Of a DNA stretch of 64,000 bases, positions 26,639 to 37,997 are shown in pieces. The position numbers and the translations under genes were made by a program. The notes under the pieces were generated by a model that worked only from the letters and a program-made list of their open reading frames with translations, ran no database searches and was not told where the DNA came from. This stretch comes from Astropecten irregularis (taxonomy: Eukaryota; Echinodermata; Asteroidea; Paxillosida; Astropectinidae): the NCBI GenBank assembly GCA_963971285.1, contig OZ020244.1, positions 18,166,001 through 18,230,000 of the forward strand, in the 5' to 3' direction. Numbering within the stretch: position 1 is the stretch's first letter; each line of letters begins with the position of its first letter.

Positions 26639-26990
26639 GATGGGCTGCAAGGTGCGGGGTGGGTTAGAACCGCCGCTTAGTAGGTGGGTGTCTTCCTGAG
26701 GTGATCGGATCGTCTAGTGGCTGACGGAGACCGTGCAACTACATTGTGGACCTCACCTTCATGGCTAATAAAAAACAAGACAAATACCTAGAAATTAACA
26801 TGGAACTAGGTAAATTATGACCAGAAAACTGAACTGGCAGGGTGTTGAAGCATTCGAGCATCAAAGAGCCACAATAATTCAAGACAGAAAGGTGCGTCGC
26901 AAACCACTCATCCTCTAAAGAAGCATTTCCCTCCAATGAATATGGAAAACATTGGGCATCGAGGATTGGACTCTACTCCCACGCTGGGTA

Positions 26991-27342
26991 CTGTGGCCTA
27001 GTGGTCTGGCATGTCGAACTCGAGATCATGTGGTCAATCTGCAGATTGTGGGTTCAAATCCAGCCATGGGTTAATGGTGCTTGTGTCCTTGGGCAAGACG
27101 CTTTGTCACATATTGCTCCTCTTCACCCAGGTGTAAATGTGTACCTCTGAGGGTAGAGATGGCTTTGTGGTTTGATTAGCCTCTGTGTGCCCTATGGTTG
27201 CCGGGGCTGTATGCTCCCCAGGGAGTTGAGATGGTTTCAGGAATGTAAATTATGGCCCGATGACCAGGGATAATAATATTGCACAGCGCTTTGATCTTCT
27301 TGGAAATGTGCTTTATAAATGCCCGTTATTATTATTATTATG
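26991..27342 (+). mobile_element. tRNA-derived SINE, family 2, near full length
   Basis: Head GTGGCCTAGTGGTCTGGCAT, B box GGGTTCAAATCC, core CTTGGGCAAGACGCTTTGTC, CTCCCCAGGGAGTTGAGATG, and tail GTGCTTTATAAATGCCCG ending in ATT repeats. Best full-length copy in the window, upstream of PTPDC1. Confidence 0.85.
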
Positions 27343-27494
27343 AGGACGCACTCGTGGAAACAGACATAAGCTGTATTTCCTCCTAATCCGTCGGATGGAC
27401 GGGGGATTCCAACTGACTGTATATATTTGATTTGAAACACCTGCAACCTGCCTGCAAGAAATTGCTATTGCTAACTATATATATGCATGTCAAC

Positions 27495-27633
27495 AATAGC
27501 GTTCCGCACTAATGACGTCACACCGTGCATGTACGCGCACACATACCCCCACTCACCACACGTTTGCATGGCCGGTTGCAATGTTTGTCTGAGGTTCGGT
27601 GCTATTTTTTTAGCGCAAGTGCGCAGTGCTATT
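27495..27633. mobile_element. About 140-bp MITE with AATAGCGCTCCGCAC ends
   Basis: AATAGCGTTCCGCACTAATG and AAGTGCGCAGTGCTATT bracket a shared interior; upstream of PTPDC1. Confidence 0.8.
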
Positions 27634-27999
27634 AAGATGATGAACTGTAACTCTATTTATCCAATATCCAAACCACTGTATACAAATTTAATGATGTTAA
27701 ACATTTAGATTCATTGTGTAACAGTGCCATGGACAAGAAATTCCTGACCATTATTTCCGACAAGGATCAACCTTTACTCTCCAGTGTTACATGTACATGT
27801 ACCTTTAATGCGTCGGGTAGAATTAGATACCCTCAAGTAAAAACAAATCGTTTTAGGGATTATTTCTTGCCATCAGCCAGTAAACAACTTCACCTCATTT
27901 TCCAGACAGGGTGGGGTTGGGTTCTTGGTTTGGTGGAATAAGGGGCTTTTATTTTGACTTATGCTGTTCGTTTTTGATTTGTATTTTGGAAATATTATG

Positions 28000-30490
28000 T
28001 GTATTAAAGTGTAATGTCACAATTCAATATTTGACGTGTGTTTTGGAAAATATTTAGGCGTTTTACTGTGATGTCATAATTTTATAATTTTATAATTGTA
28101 ATTTGATGTGCATTTTTGAAGTTTTATAATTTTGTATTTAAAAATTTCACCTTTGTATACATGTACATGTCATTCATGTGTTATGACTGGGAAGACAATT
28201 TTCATATCATGATGAATAAATGACATTGAATTGAATTGAATTGTATTGTGCTTTCTTTGCCTTTTGTGTTTGATTTTCTTTTCAAAGAAGACTTCCTACA
28301 CAGATTTTGCTTAGCTATTCATGGCATTTGTATTATAAGTGAATGCATGTATCTAGAGGAAAAAAACAATATATACATGTAGGGAGGGAGAAAGACTCAA
28401 AAAGAGAAAAAAAAGAGGTTGGAGACAACATTTGCTAGCTTTGATCACCCCGAAATGCATCTGTCGCTATTGAATTGGCGCATGTTATTTCCACCCCCTA
28501 ACGGTTAGTGAAAATTTGTAACCAGATAATTAAATCCGGTTATTAGTTAACCTATAACAGTCTTGCAACTCAGACTTCACAAAAAATAAGGAAATTCAAA
28601 TTTTTGTAAGAGCTGGAAATCAGCTGATCCGTGGAAAAGTTGCATGCCTGCTATAACCATGCTAAAAAGCATTCACAAGTTAATTGTCAAGCTTAAAAAT
28701 CAGTGAAACATAATCCCAGAATTGATTTCTTGGGAGACTTTCATCTTTCTGAGCTCTGCCCAGGAAACATCCAGCCGTATACTCAGTAGTACACCATCAG
28801 TCTACTGAAGCCTGTATAATCAATCTGTCCTTGTCACTATGCCTGTCACATCAGGTCTCTGTACTGGGCAAGGCCAAACGTACAACAAACCCAAGAACCT
28901 GATGATGGTTCATGTAGGCAATCCACTAAACGGATCAGTCTGCTAAAGTGGAAAGAAGCAAGCGTGGATTCTGACACGTTGCAGTTGCCACAGACCTCCA
29001 AATGTAATTTGGAAACTGATCAAGGCAAGGGGATGTACCACGAGCAGCTTCTTTTCTTCACGTTTATGTTTCAATTTTCTTTGACGTGAGAATATGAGTT
29101 TTTGATGGCTTATGTATTTCCATGCACTGTACAAGACGTAGGACATGTAGGATGAAAATCAATCTATAATTTAATTAATCCTGAATCTTCCACGCTTCTC
29201 CTTGAAGGGCAAAGGTTTACAGGGATATAATGGGAGAATGGAGGCTCTGTAGCTAGATATTTCAAATGAATACAATAAACATGTACGTGTGAATATCAAC
29301 TGACCCAACTGCTCCTTTTAATATAAAATTTACTTGTTTCAGAATTTAGCCTGAAATGTTCTTGTAGTATAAATGAAGGCAGCCAACATGTACACTGTAT
29401 ACTCTCGTTTACATTTGATTTATTTTAATAAAAAATTGTCACTGCCAAATAAAATCAACATTTTGAGGTTGGAGGATTTAAAGTTTGGATTTGTGAACAA
29501 ATGAGGACATGAATATTATAGGCCCTACATGTATACATGTGCATAATGCCATATATCTCACACAAACAAAGCACTTGGTAACTACTCTGTATACATAATA
29601 TAGGCCCTAAATGCTATTTACCATCTTGAGTGTCAACTTACACACGTACACGTATACACATTTATACGTTTCCAGTGCACATTCAACAAACAAATACAAA
29701 TCAGCAGACGATGTTCAATCTATCATCATCATGTAATTGTGTTTCGTCCTAGAGCTGTCCATAAAGACTCTTCGAACTCACGTACATACATATATGTATG
29801 TATATTATATGTCCCATTATGGAAGCTTTTTCTTCCTCCATGGTCCTATGATGAACAGTACAAGTACTGTACATGGATGACAACTATCACGACAAGCATC
29901 ATTGTAAGAAAAATACATGCACATGCACATACACTGTACATGTATGTATAGGCCCCTAGCTCTTTGAACATGTCTCTCTTGTACTAGTAAGTGCATGTAA
30001 GTAAGCAAAGAAAAAATTGTAGAATTTATTCTAGTGAGATTGTTTTGGGCAAAATGGACACGTACACAACATGTTTTTGAGTAAGGGAGTATGGTGTGAA
30101 TGCAATAAAGACAAAACACAATTTAACAGAATTGACCATATTACTACCTAAAAATAAATCACACATGCTACGGTTGTACAGTTTGTATTACACTGATTGT
30201 TACTATGGTAACAGTCTGGCATGCCTAATAGATATTTGGCCGTTTGCATACATCTCACACTCTGGCCATCTTCTCATATACTGTACACATGTGTATTTAT
30301 CTATTTTCGTTTCCATAGTGAATGCATTAGTAGTCATCATGGCTTGTGCATCAAGTCATTTGTACCAGCCATTATGACAATAGATACATATGCTCAGATG
30401 TCGCCATGGAAACAGCATTAGCATAATGGCTGCAGCGTGACCTTCCACAAGCAATTTGTGACCCATTAATATGAAAAGTGCACTATAACA
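28000..30490. other. Intergenic stretch without recognised gene
   Basis: A/T-rich sequence with many ATGTACATGTA-type palindromes and short open frames without conserved motifs. I see no gene here. The same holds for 31.1-32.1 kb, 35.2-36.1 kb, 37.2-37.9 kb, 44.8-45.4 kb and 48.9-49.3 kb. Confidence 0.5.
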
Positions 30491-30492
30491 AT

Positions 30493-31041
30493 GCCATGCT
30501 GATGTATGGTAGTCACTTAACTCGAATTACCATAAACAAACTGACAAATGCAGAACGAAAAAGGTAAAAAATAAATGGGAAAGCACTTTGGTTATAAATT
30601 CAAACTTTAATGCCAGTGCCAGAAATTTGTTGTTATACAGTATGTACGTGCATTTCAGCTAATTGTGTTAGTCCAACTACATCTTCCTTGTTTTTCCCAT
30701 TTTTTTATTCAGGATAGAAAAGAAGTGAATTGAGAAAATAAAAAATAGGCCTAATAACTTCAGAATCTATAAAAATGCCATGATGATATATGCAGTCACT
30801 TAACTCGAATTACCATAAACAAACTGACAAATGCAGAACGAAAAAAGGTAAAAAAAAAATGGGAAAGCACTTTAGTTATAAATTAAAAATTTAATGCCAG
30901 TGCCAGAAATGTGTTGTTATACAGTATGTACGTGCATTTCAGCTAAGTGTTAGTCCAACTACATCTTTCTTTCCCATTTTTAATTCAGGATAGAAAAGAA
31001 GTGATTTAAGAAAATAAAAAAATAGGTCTAATAACTTCAGA
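30493..31041. repeat. Tandem duplication of about 270 bp (period 284 bp)
   Basis: The segment starting GCCATGCTGATGTATG at 30493 is repeated from 30777 with small differences and small indels; both copies end with ATAACTTCAGA. No coding potential seen. Confidence 0.88.
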
Positions 31042-32135
31042 AGCTTTCTGGGATTAACACAAAAACAACAATGTCAGTTGTCTACATGTATGGCATTTGC
31101 AAAACTTGAGTGTCCAAAGACAAATTTGAATGTACAGTATAATTCTGCATTACATGTAGGCTATTTTCTACACTTTATACACAAATTTTGTCTACAAAAA
31201 GTTTCAAATTTCTTTCACTTTAATAGTCAGTAATCACAGCCTCCCAAAGTATGATGGGTCACAGTTCAATCAAAGACAAAAACTGTGTCAATAAAAACTG
31301 ATTTAGCCAACAACCAATAAAACAAAATTTGTTTCGAAATTATGGAACATGCGATCTACATGTATGTATTATTTGAACTTAAATCTAACAGTGTAAGCCT
31401 AAGGATTCTTTTCTCGAGTGAACAAATTTACAAAGATTGTTTATATAGAGCATACGTGGCTTACGTGCATTGCTCACAGAACTGTATTTTAAAACCCTTT
31501 AAGGATTCCACGTACAATTTTAGATATTGTTTTTAGAATTTTGGATAAATTTGTAACATAAGGTGGACTTTTTGTTTCTATTCTTTACTGAATACAAGGT
31601 TGAGCCAGCATCTGTATTCATATTTTTGTTACTATTTATTTTTAAATGGACTGGATTTACAGCCTATGTACATGTACACCAATTGAATGAAAGCTTCTTA
31701 TTCTCCTTCAAATAGTAATTTTACATCTATTTTCCACTGTCAGGTTGGCCTAAAAATACGAACAATGCATCTTTCAATTCATTTCATAATGAGAAAAACG
31801 TTGACAATACAACAAAAAGATTGATGGGAATAATGCTTACAATTTTTTTCTCCTTTGTGTGGCAGGACACAGACACAAAACACTGTCCAATGAGACAGGC
31901 TGGGCTATCTATTTGCACTGTGCACAAGATTAATACTGATATTTGAGGCACAATGTTTACAATACAAAGACATATAGTGGTTATTATTCAAAACTACAAG
32001 AGGCCCTTTATTTTCAGGTTTTCTTGAAAAGGATGGACCGCTGATACATGACAATGTACCAATTTGTCTCTACAGACCAATGCTTTTGTTACATTGTTGA
32101 CTGTTAAATTAGGGAGAATGATGATCAGTTGCAAT

Positions 32136-33095
32136 CAGTGTTGTAGGTCTCGAGACCGGTCTCGGTCTCGGTCTCGGTCTCGAGACCACTTTTTCCTGGT
32201 CTCGGTCTCGGTCTTGGTCTCGCCACCCTGTGGTCTCGGTCTTGGTCTCGGTCTCGTCCCCATGTGGTCTCGGAATTTTGCTGGTCTCGGCTTCGAGACC
32301 AACAAAATTGTACACTAATGTGAACTTGCACTCACTGTGCAAAAAATTACATTGGCTCGACTACTACAGGCACATGTCAGCACTGTAGAGTAGTATTTCT
32401 GTTATCATGAATGTACAGTATATGGTACCACCTTGGTTTTTTTCTGTCAGTGCACAAACTGCACATATGCCAATACTTATCCGATGTAAACCTGCATGCT
32501 TATTTCATGTCTGGGAACAAGATAGCAAAATGCTAGGTATCTCAAAGAGGTAGCAGAGCTTGCACCAGACATTGGCCACCATACAATTTTGACAGGACAT
32601 GGAGAAGAAACCTTGAACTACTGCAACTGGCATGAGTCTTGTCAGTGCCAGCAATCTTCTGCCAGAGTTGAAAGAATTCTTTTTCAACTGGAGTGGGATT
32701 ATCATGACGCCATATCAGGCACAATTTTCTTCTGATACAATGACGATTCTGTGAAGTTCTTGAAGTGTCATGAGGGTTAATTAACTTTCTTAATTAGTAA
32801 TGTTTAATAGGTCTACAAGGAAGCTATCATAATTTCAAATAAAAAGTTGCATCTTCCTTTGTTGTACATGATACATGTAGGCCTACATGTATTTGGAACT
32901 GGTTTTTTTTTTTTAATTCTTTTATTGCATTTAATTGCACAAGGTCTCGAGGTCTCGGTCTCGGTCTCGGGGTCTCAGGTCTCGGTCTCGAGACATCAGG
33001 TCTTGGTCTTGGTCTCGGTCTCGGTCTCGGTCTCGAACCATCAGGTCTCGGTCTCGGTCTTGGTCTCGGACTTCCAGGTCTCGACTACAACACTG
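32136..33095. mobile_element. 960-bp hAT-like non-autonomous element with GGTCTC hexamer arms
   Basis: The ends CAGTGTTGTAG..CTACAACACTG are inverted, and both sides carry the exact 8-bp duplication GTTGCAAT (32128-32135 and 33096-33103). Terminus and duplication length fit the hAT superfamily. Each end holds a block of GGTCTC hexamers (about 32145-32300 and 32943-33080), both in the same orientation. The centre has no convincing transposase. Confidence 0.85.
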
Positions 33096-33602
33096 GTTGC
33101 AATGCATTTAAAGTTGAAAAGACGCGTATTTCAGCGGATCATAAAATTGTTCAGAAAACAGATCTAGTGTAATACAGTACTGAGGAGTTTTAGCGAATTA
33201 CATTGACTAGATCGTAATGAACTTTGTAGCAAATTGTGCAATTTATCAGATGGCAAAAGGTCTCATCCCAGTTTAATTGCATTGATGTGGTGTCATATTA
33301 TATTTTGAAAGCTGAATCTCATTGCTATCTTCAATTGTATACCTCCTGGATGGTAATGAATTAACACAGTTCCAGCCTGCACTTCTTTTCACCAAAAACA
33401 TTAATATTCCATGACGGTCACTCATTAAAAAGCCATACTATTTCGAGAATGATGTATGGCTTCTCGAGAAAGAAATTTGCATTGAAAGCATCTACATGTA
33501 GGCAAGTGAACTCAAATTAGGTGCTGTCAGCAGATATGCTATTGTTTGGTTCATACTTAATTTACACATTCAAAGGGACTTTTATTTTAGCAATTGTAAT
33601 GT

Positions 33603-33724
33603 ATGTCAAAATGTGTTCATGGTTTAGCCCCTGAGTTTAATATAAGAAACGCCAATTCCCTTAACGTTGTAGTCTCCAGAGTTAATATGGAATGTGTTAA
33701 GCAATCTCTCAACTACTCAGGGCC
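33603..33724 (+). mobile_element. Remnant of a non-LTR retrotransposon (LINE) ORF2 C-terminus
   Basis: The translation CVHGLAPEFNIRN..LNVV..SLNYSGP follows the usual tail of LINE reverse-transcriptase ORFs (K-hGLAP-y ... R ... F-Y-GP). The sequence expected after the GP motif seems to resume at about 34184 as GLELSCQALKTV. A heptamer array separates the two parts. Family assignment is by motif only. Confidence 0.55.
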
Positions 33725-33725
33725 T

Positions 33726-33726
<1 letters not shown>

Positions 33727-33772
<46 letters not shown>

Positions 33773-33828
33773 TGTACGAGATGCGAGATGCGAGATACAA
33801 GATACGAGATACGAGATAAGATATGCGA

Positions 33829-33859
<31 letters not shown>

Positions 33860-33870
33860 AAGATATGCGA

Positions 33871-33910
<40 letters not shown>

Positions 33911-34183
33911 TGTACGAGATGCGAGATGCGAGATACAAGATACGAGATACGAGATAAGATATGCGAGATACGAGATACGAGATAAGATATGCGCGATGCG
34001 AGATGCGAGATGCGACATACGAGATACGAGAAACTGTACGAGATGCGAGATGCGAGATGCGAGATACAAGATACGAGATGCGAGATACAAGATACGAGAT
34101 GCGAGATGCGAGATTTCAAAACTTAACGCGAGATTCGTAATGCGAGATGCGAGATTCATAATGCGAGATGCGAGATGCGAGAT
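33727..34183. repeat. Heptamer minisatellite (GAGATRC)n, about 455 bp
   Basis: The array is built from GAGATAC and GAGATGC heptamers with interspersed variants (ATAAGAT, ACTGTAC, ACAAGAT) that recur as higher-order blocks. Because 7 is prime to 3, every frame reads a 7-residue peptide repeat, and long open frames exist on both strands (for example 33603-34241 on plus). They are a property of the repeat, not evidence of genes. Confidence 0.9.
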
Positions 34184-34605
34184 GGCAGGTTTGGAGTTAA
34201 GTTGTCAAGCACTGAAGACTGTTGGCATGTTGTCCTTGTAAATTTTGCTGTCTTTAGACTAAACAAAACAGGGCCCAGATACATCGCTACGTCCAGAACC
34301 AGGATCTGAGTGTAGCAATTATCTGGGCCCTGTTTACGGGTCGAGTCTATGAATGCTGTCTCGTTGATTTAGCATCAATTGGAAAAATATCCACTAACGA
34401 CTAGGCCTGCCAAAGAATCAGACCCAGTGTCTAAGGCCCCAATTATAATTTAGCCTAGGCCTTCTCTTCTCTTCCTGCCTGTCAATGTCAAAAATCATTA
34501 ATGAGGTCTCAGTCAGTCAGAACATGGAGGAAGAATGATTCCTAAGACAGAAGCTAAGTTAAATTGCTGATTGTATTCATTATAAGATAAGATAAGGCAT
34601 CGAGA

Positions 34606-35161
34606 CTAAAGGCTGGTTTATACTCGCTGCGTTTACGCACGCGCAGCGCACAGTGCGGATGTCGCATTCAATGTTCATACTCTTTCAAGGTATGAAATTC
34701 GATATACAGCGATAGTCCGCATTCGAATGCGGAAACTCGCGAACGGTACAGTTCATACTTTCAAAAATATGTGATGCACAGTTGAATCCTACTCAGGTTC
34801 TTGAATTCACTGATTCACAATGAAGGAAGTATAGACGAGATTATTCTTTTGTCATTATTGTGGATCACACACCGTCGAAATTAGGCATGATCTGAAAGAA
34901 ATTGCCTGCTGATTTTGCCCCGTCGGTCATCTTTAAGGATTCTACTGCGTGTACGCATCCGACGAATGTTGAAATATTTCAACTTGTCCGAATTCGAATC
35001 AAATTGGTGCGCACGAACTTGTTTTCAATTCCAAATACTTCGCACAAAGACGCGCACTTTAAGTATGCAGTGCGCGGTCTTACACGCAGAGCAGACACTT
35101 CGAAATGGAACGCCGCGCTGCGTACGCAGTGAATACGCAGCAGGTATGAATCGGCCTTTAG
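34606..35161. mobile_element. About 555-bp MITE, CTAAAGGCTGGTTTATAC ends
   Basis: CTAAAGGCTGGTTTATACTC..CGCTGCGT at the left mirrors ACGCAGCAGGTATGAATCGG..CCTTTAG at the right; the interior is CpG-rich and non-coding. Confidence 0.75.
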
Positions 35162-36104
35162 GCTACATGCATGGCCTGCAATTTATTTTTATTCAGGCCA
35201 ACTATTTATTTAGTCCGTTAGGCCTAGTTGTTATTCATTAATTTGTGCATGGAAGGAGGATTGACACTTGGTTTGGATGAAAAACTGCCTAACAGTAACA
35301 CAGTTAGTAGGCTAAAGGTGTTTATAGTTTCTGCTGTTAACCAAAATTGTAACAAAAAATGCAAACATTACCGTAACTTATGTGCCCAAGAACTACAAAT
35401 TTACCTCAAATCAATTGCTTCAGTTTCGTGAAATGTTCAAGCATTTTGGCAGGACTTACCTTATTTCAGACTTGGGTTGAAAATTATCTTGAGGCTAAAA
35501 ATAAGCCACCATCATCGATAGCCGAACACAACTCTGGTCGATCGTCTGCCAAGGAATGCACACGGTACAATACATACAATACATAAAACACACACAGTGT
35601 GTTATACACGTATAATGCAATGCATGGCCTGTGTGTAACGAGCGTACGTTGCAAAGCAACTGGCGTTTTTAAGATTGTAGCTAAATTGCAACAATTGGGG
35701 GCGCACTACCATTTTTACGGTCGGTACCTCAGCAGATGCTGCAAAGACTAATAAAATGCACCTCAGACAATTATTATTACTGGGAACCGGAAGAAAATTC
35801 AAGAATGATAGTGTACAATTTACAGAATTATGTTCCTTTTGTTAATAGACAGCCGTGCATATTTTTTTTTTGAACTGGCACAACCTCCAAACAAATCAAG
35901 CATGTTTCTGCATGCACTCACAACTTTTCTTCGTCCGAATTTTTTGGATGATACAATGTAGTCATAGTCGCTTACCAAACAAAATGTGAGGCTCTGATAA
36001 TTAATTTTGTAAAATTGTTTCGTTTGACAGAACATGAGCCACTAATAACAAATTAGCACTGCTGTGATGTATACAGATCAGGAACAGCAAGCTATGGCCT
36101 AATT

Positions 36105-36362
36105 AATCTACAGATTGTGGGTTCGAATCCAGCTATGGGCAATTGGTGCTTGCGTCCTTGGGCAAGACGCTTTGTCACGTGACCTTTTGCTCCTCGTCAT
36201 CCAGGATCTAGAGTAAAATAATGTGTACCTACCTGTGAGGGTAGAGATGGCTTTGTGTGCTTAATTAGCTACATGCGATTTACAGTCCGGGTTGTATACT
36301 CCCCAGGGAGTTGAGATTGTTTCAGGAATGTTAGTGGGGCCTGATGATCAGGGATAATAATG
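36105..36362 (+). mobile_element. tRNA-derived SINE, family 2, 5' truncated
   Basis: Starts near the B box (GGGTTCGAATCCAGC), keeps CTTGGGCAAGACGCTTTGTC and CTCCCCAGGGAGTTGAGATT, and ends near AGGGATAATAATGG. Confidence 0.75.
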
Positions 36363-36849
36363 GAACTTGTCTTGAGCACCCTCTGGGTGGATATGTTGCG
36401 CATTAATAATGGGGCCCGTTGCATCATTATGATAATGCAGGGAAAACTTGTTTTAAGGGGAGAAAAAATAACCATTGATCGAGGTGGGATTCGAACAGGC
36501 GACCAACGCCTATATCATAGTTACGTACACTGTTGCAAGGCAGATCCGGAGTTCCGCTTCTGTCACTCATCAGTTCCTTTGTTCTTGAGCTACGGGTGAA
36601 CACTGTTCGGAACGTCGAGTTCTTTTCAGATCTTTACACTTTAAAAAGAGTACACATGGTGTTTCACGCAAATCATTATCCTTTCCAGCTGAAAATTTAA
36701 TTTGTTGGGTTTATGAAAATATCTTATTTTTTTTTATTGAATTACACAGAGCGAAGTTAGAAGTTAGACGTTTCAGCCATCACACACACACTGAATATTG
36801 CGCGGTACAATAGGAGGGGCCCTATGTGAAGCTACAGTTGCCGAATCTT

Positions 36850-37211
36850 AAAGGTAATATCATACTTTGGTTTTTGTCAAAGAAGAACAGATTCATGGGC
36901 AGAAATATCAAGGAAGATACAGTCGCAGTCATCTGTGAAAATTTCAGTCCCATACGGTGCCTATTTTTTTTTAGAAAATCGTGAAATACGGCCACAGTAT
37001 TTCTTAAGTCTTTTCTGTTTTATTTTTGATCTTTTAAAAGATCAAAAAAGATTTTCGGTCGTTGTTTTACTCATTTTCTAGATAAGTACACCATTTCAGG
37101 CGGAAAAATTTTAACGGTAGGTTTCTATATACCAGCACCATCTTCATACCCTGAAATTTATACGTAAATCTGTGAACATTTCTGTTTTGGTCTCTTACCA
37201 ATACCTTTTAA
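36850..37211. mobile_element. MITE with AGGTAATATCATACTTTGG ends
   Basis: Complete copy upstream of the 37998 gene; starts AAAGGTAATATCATACTTTG and ends CTTACCAATACCTTT. Confidence 0.8.
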
Positions 37212-37997
37212 TAAGGACTGGGTTTAAAAAACCGGGACTGCTTCAGTTTTTGCATGAACCTTTATTCCCCGAATGACTCTCAACTATTTTGGTAATTGTA
37301 TAATATAAATTTGAATAAGCAGGCACAAGTTTGATTGCAGTGCACTTTGGCCTATACCGGTAATACCGGTTAGACTGCATTCTACTTTTAGAAACCCAGC
37401 CTAAAAAAGTCAATTTAGGAAACACTTTATCATCATAACCTGACTTCTTTTCATTAAAAGGATGTGGCATTTAGTAGTAGTTTGTTTCGCCTCGACACGA
37501 AAAAGTGGTCATCCGAAAGTGCAAGCAACAATTCATGATGTATAAGGTCACTTTTATTATTATTTTTTGTTATACATAAACTGACAGATTAAACATCGCA
37601 TTGAAAGAACAACGCGTGGTGCGTTTTTCAATATTTTATATAACGCTTTCGATATTTTTTCCCGGGAAATTACAAGTTTCGACCGCTACTCGCGTTACTG
37701 TTCTTCTTCCGCTATCTATTTATGAATAGGTATGAATGGAAATGTACATGAAAAGACGGTATAAAATCTGTGACGAGTGATAGTGCTAGCTCAACTTGAC
37801 CAGCAACTCTGGCGTTATGTGTTAAAATGACAATGAAGGATTGGCTCCATCGGTCAGAAACTTGGCAACATTTTAGGATTGTTGGAATTGAGAATGTCCT
37901 TTAAATATTTCCCGGTGTTTAGTATTGACAGCCTACTGAGTTACATCATAACGGTGAACGTTTTCTACCGGGGCGCGGCACCGTGCACCGTGGAGCT

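Noticed and set aside
26720-26775. Upstream coding exon of PTPDC1 (ATGAAG followed by gtgagg)
   Set aside because: It would add Met-Lys in phase before the exon at 26644, but two codons give no homology support; the ATG at 26638 was kept as start.
32064-32342. Open frames rich in Arg/Ser/Asp on both strands, and similar ones at 32847-33167
   Set aside because: Produced by GGTCTC hexamers.
33709-34159. Minus-strand open frames of 136 and 148 codons
   Set aside because: They lie wholly in the heptamer array and code for a 7-residue repeat; similar frames exist in all phases.
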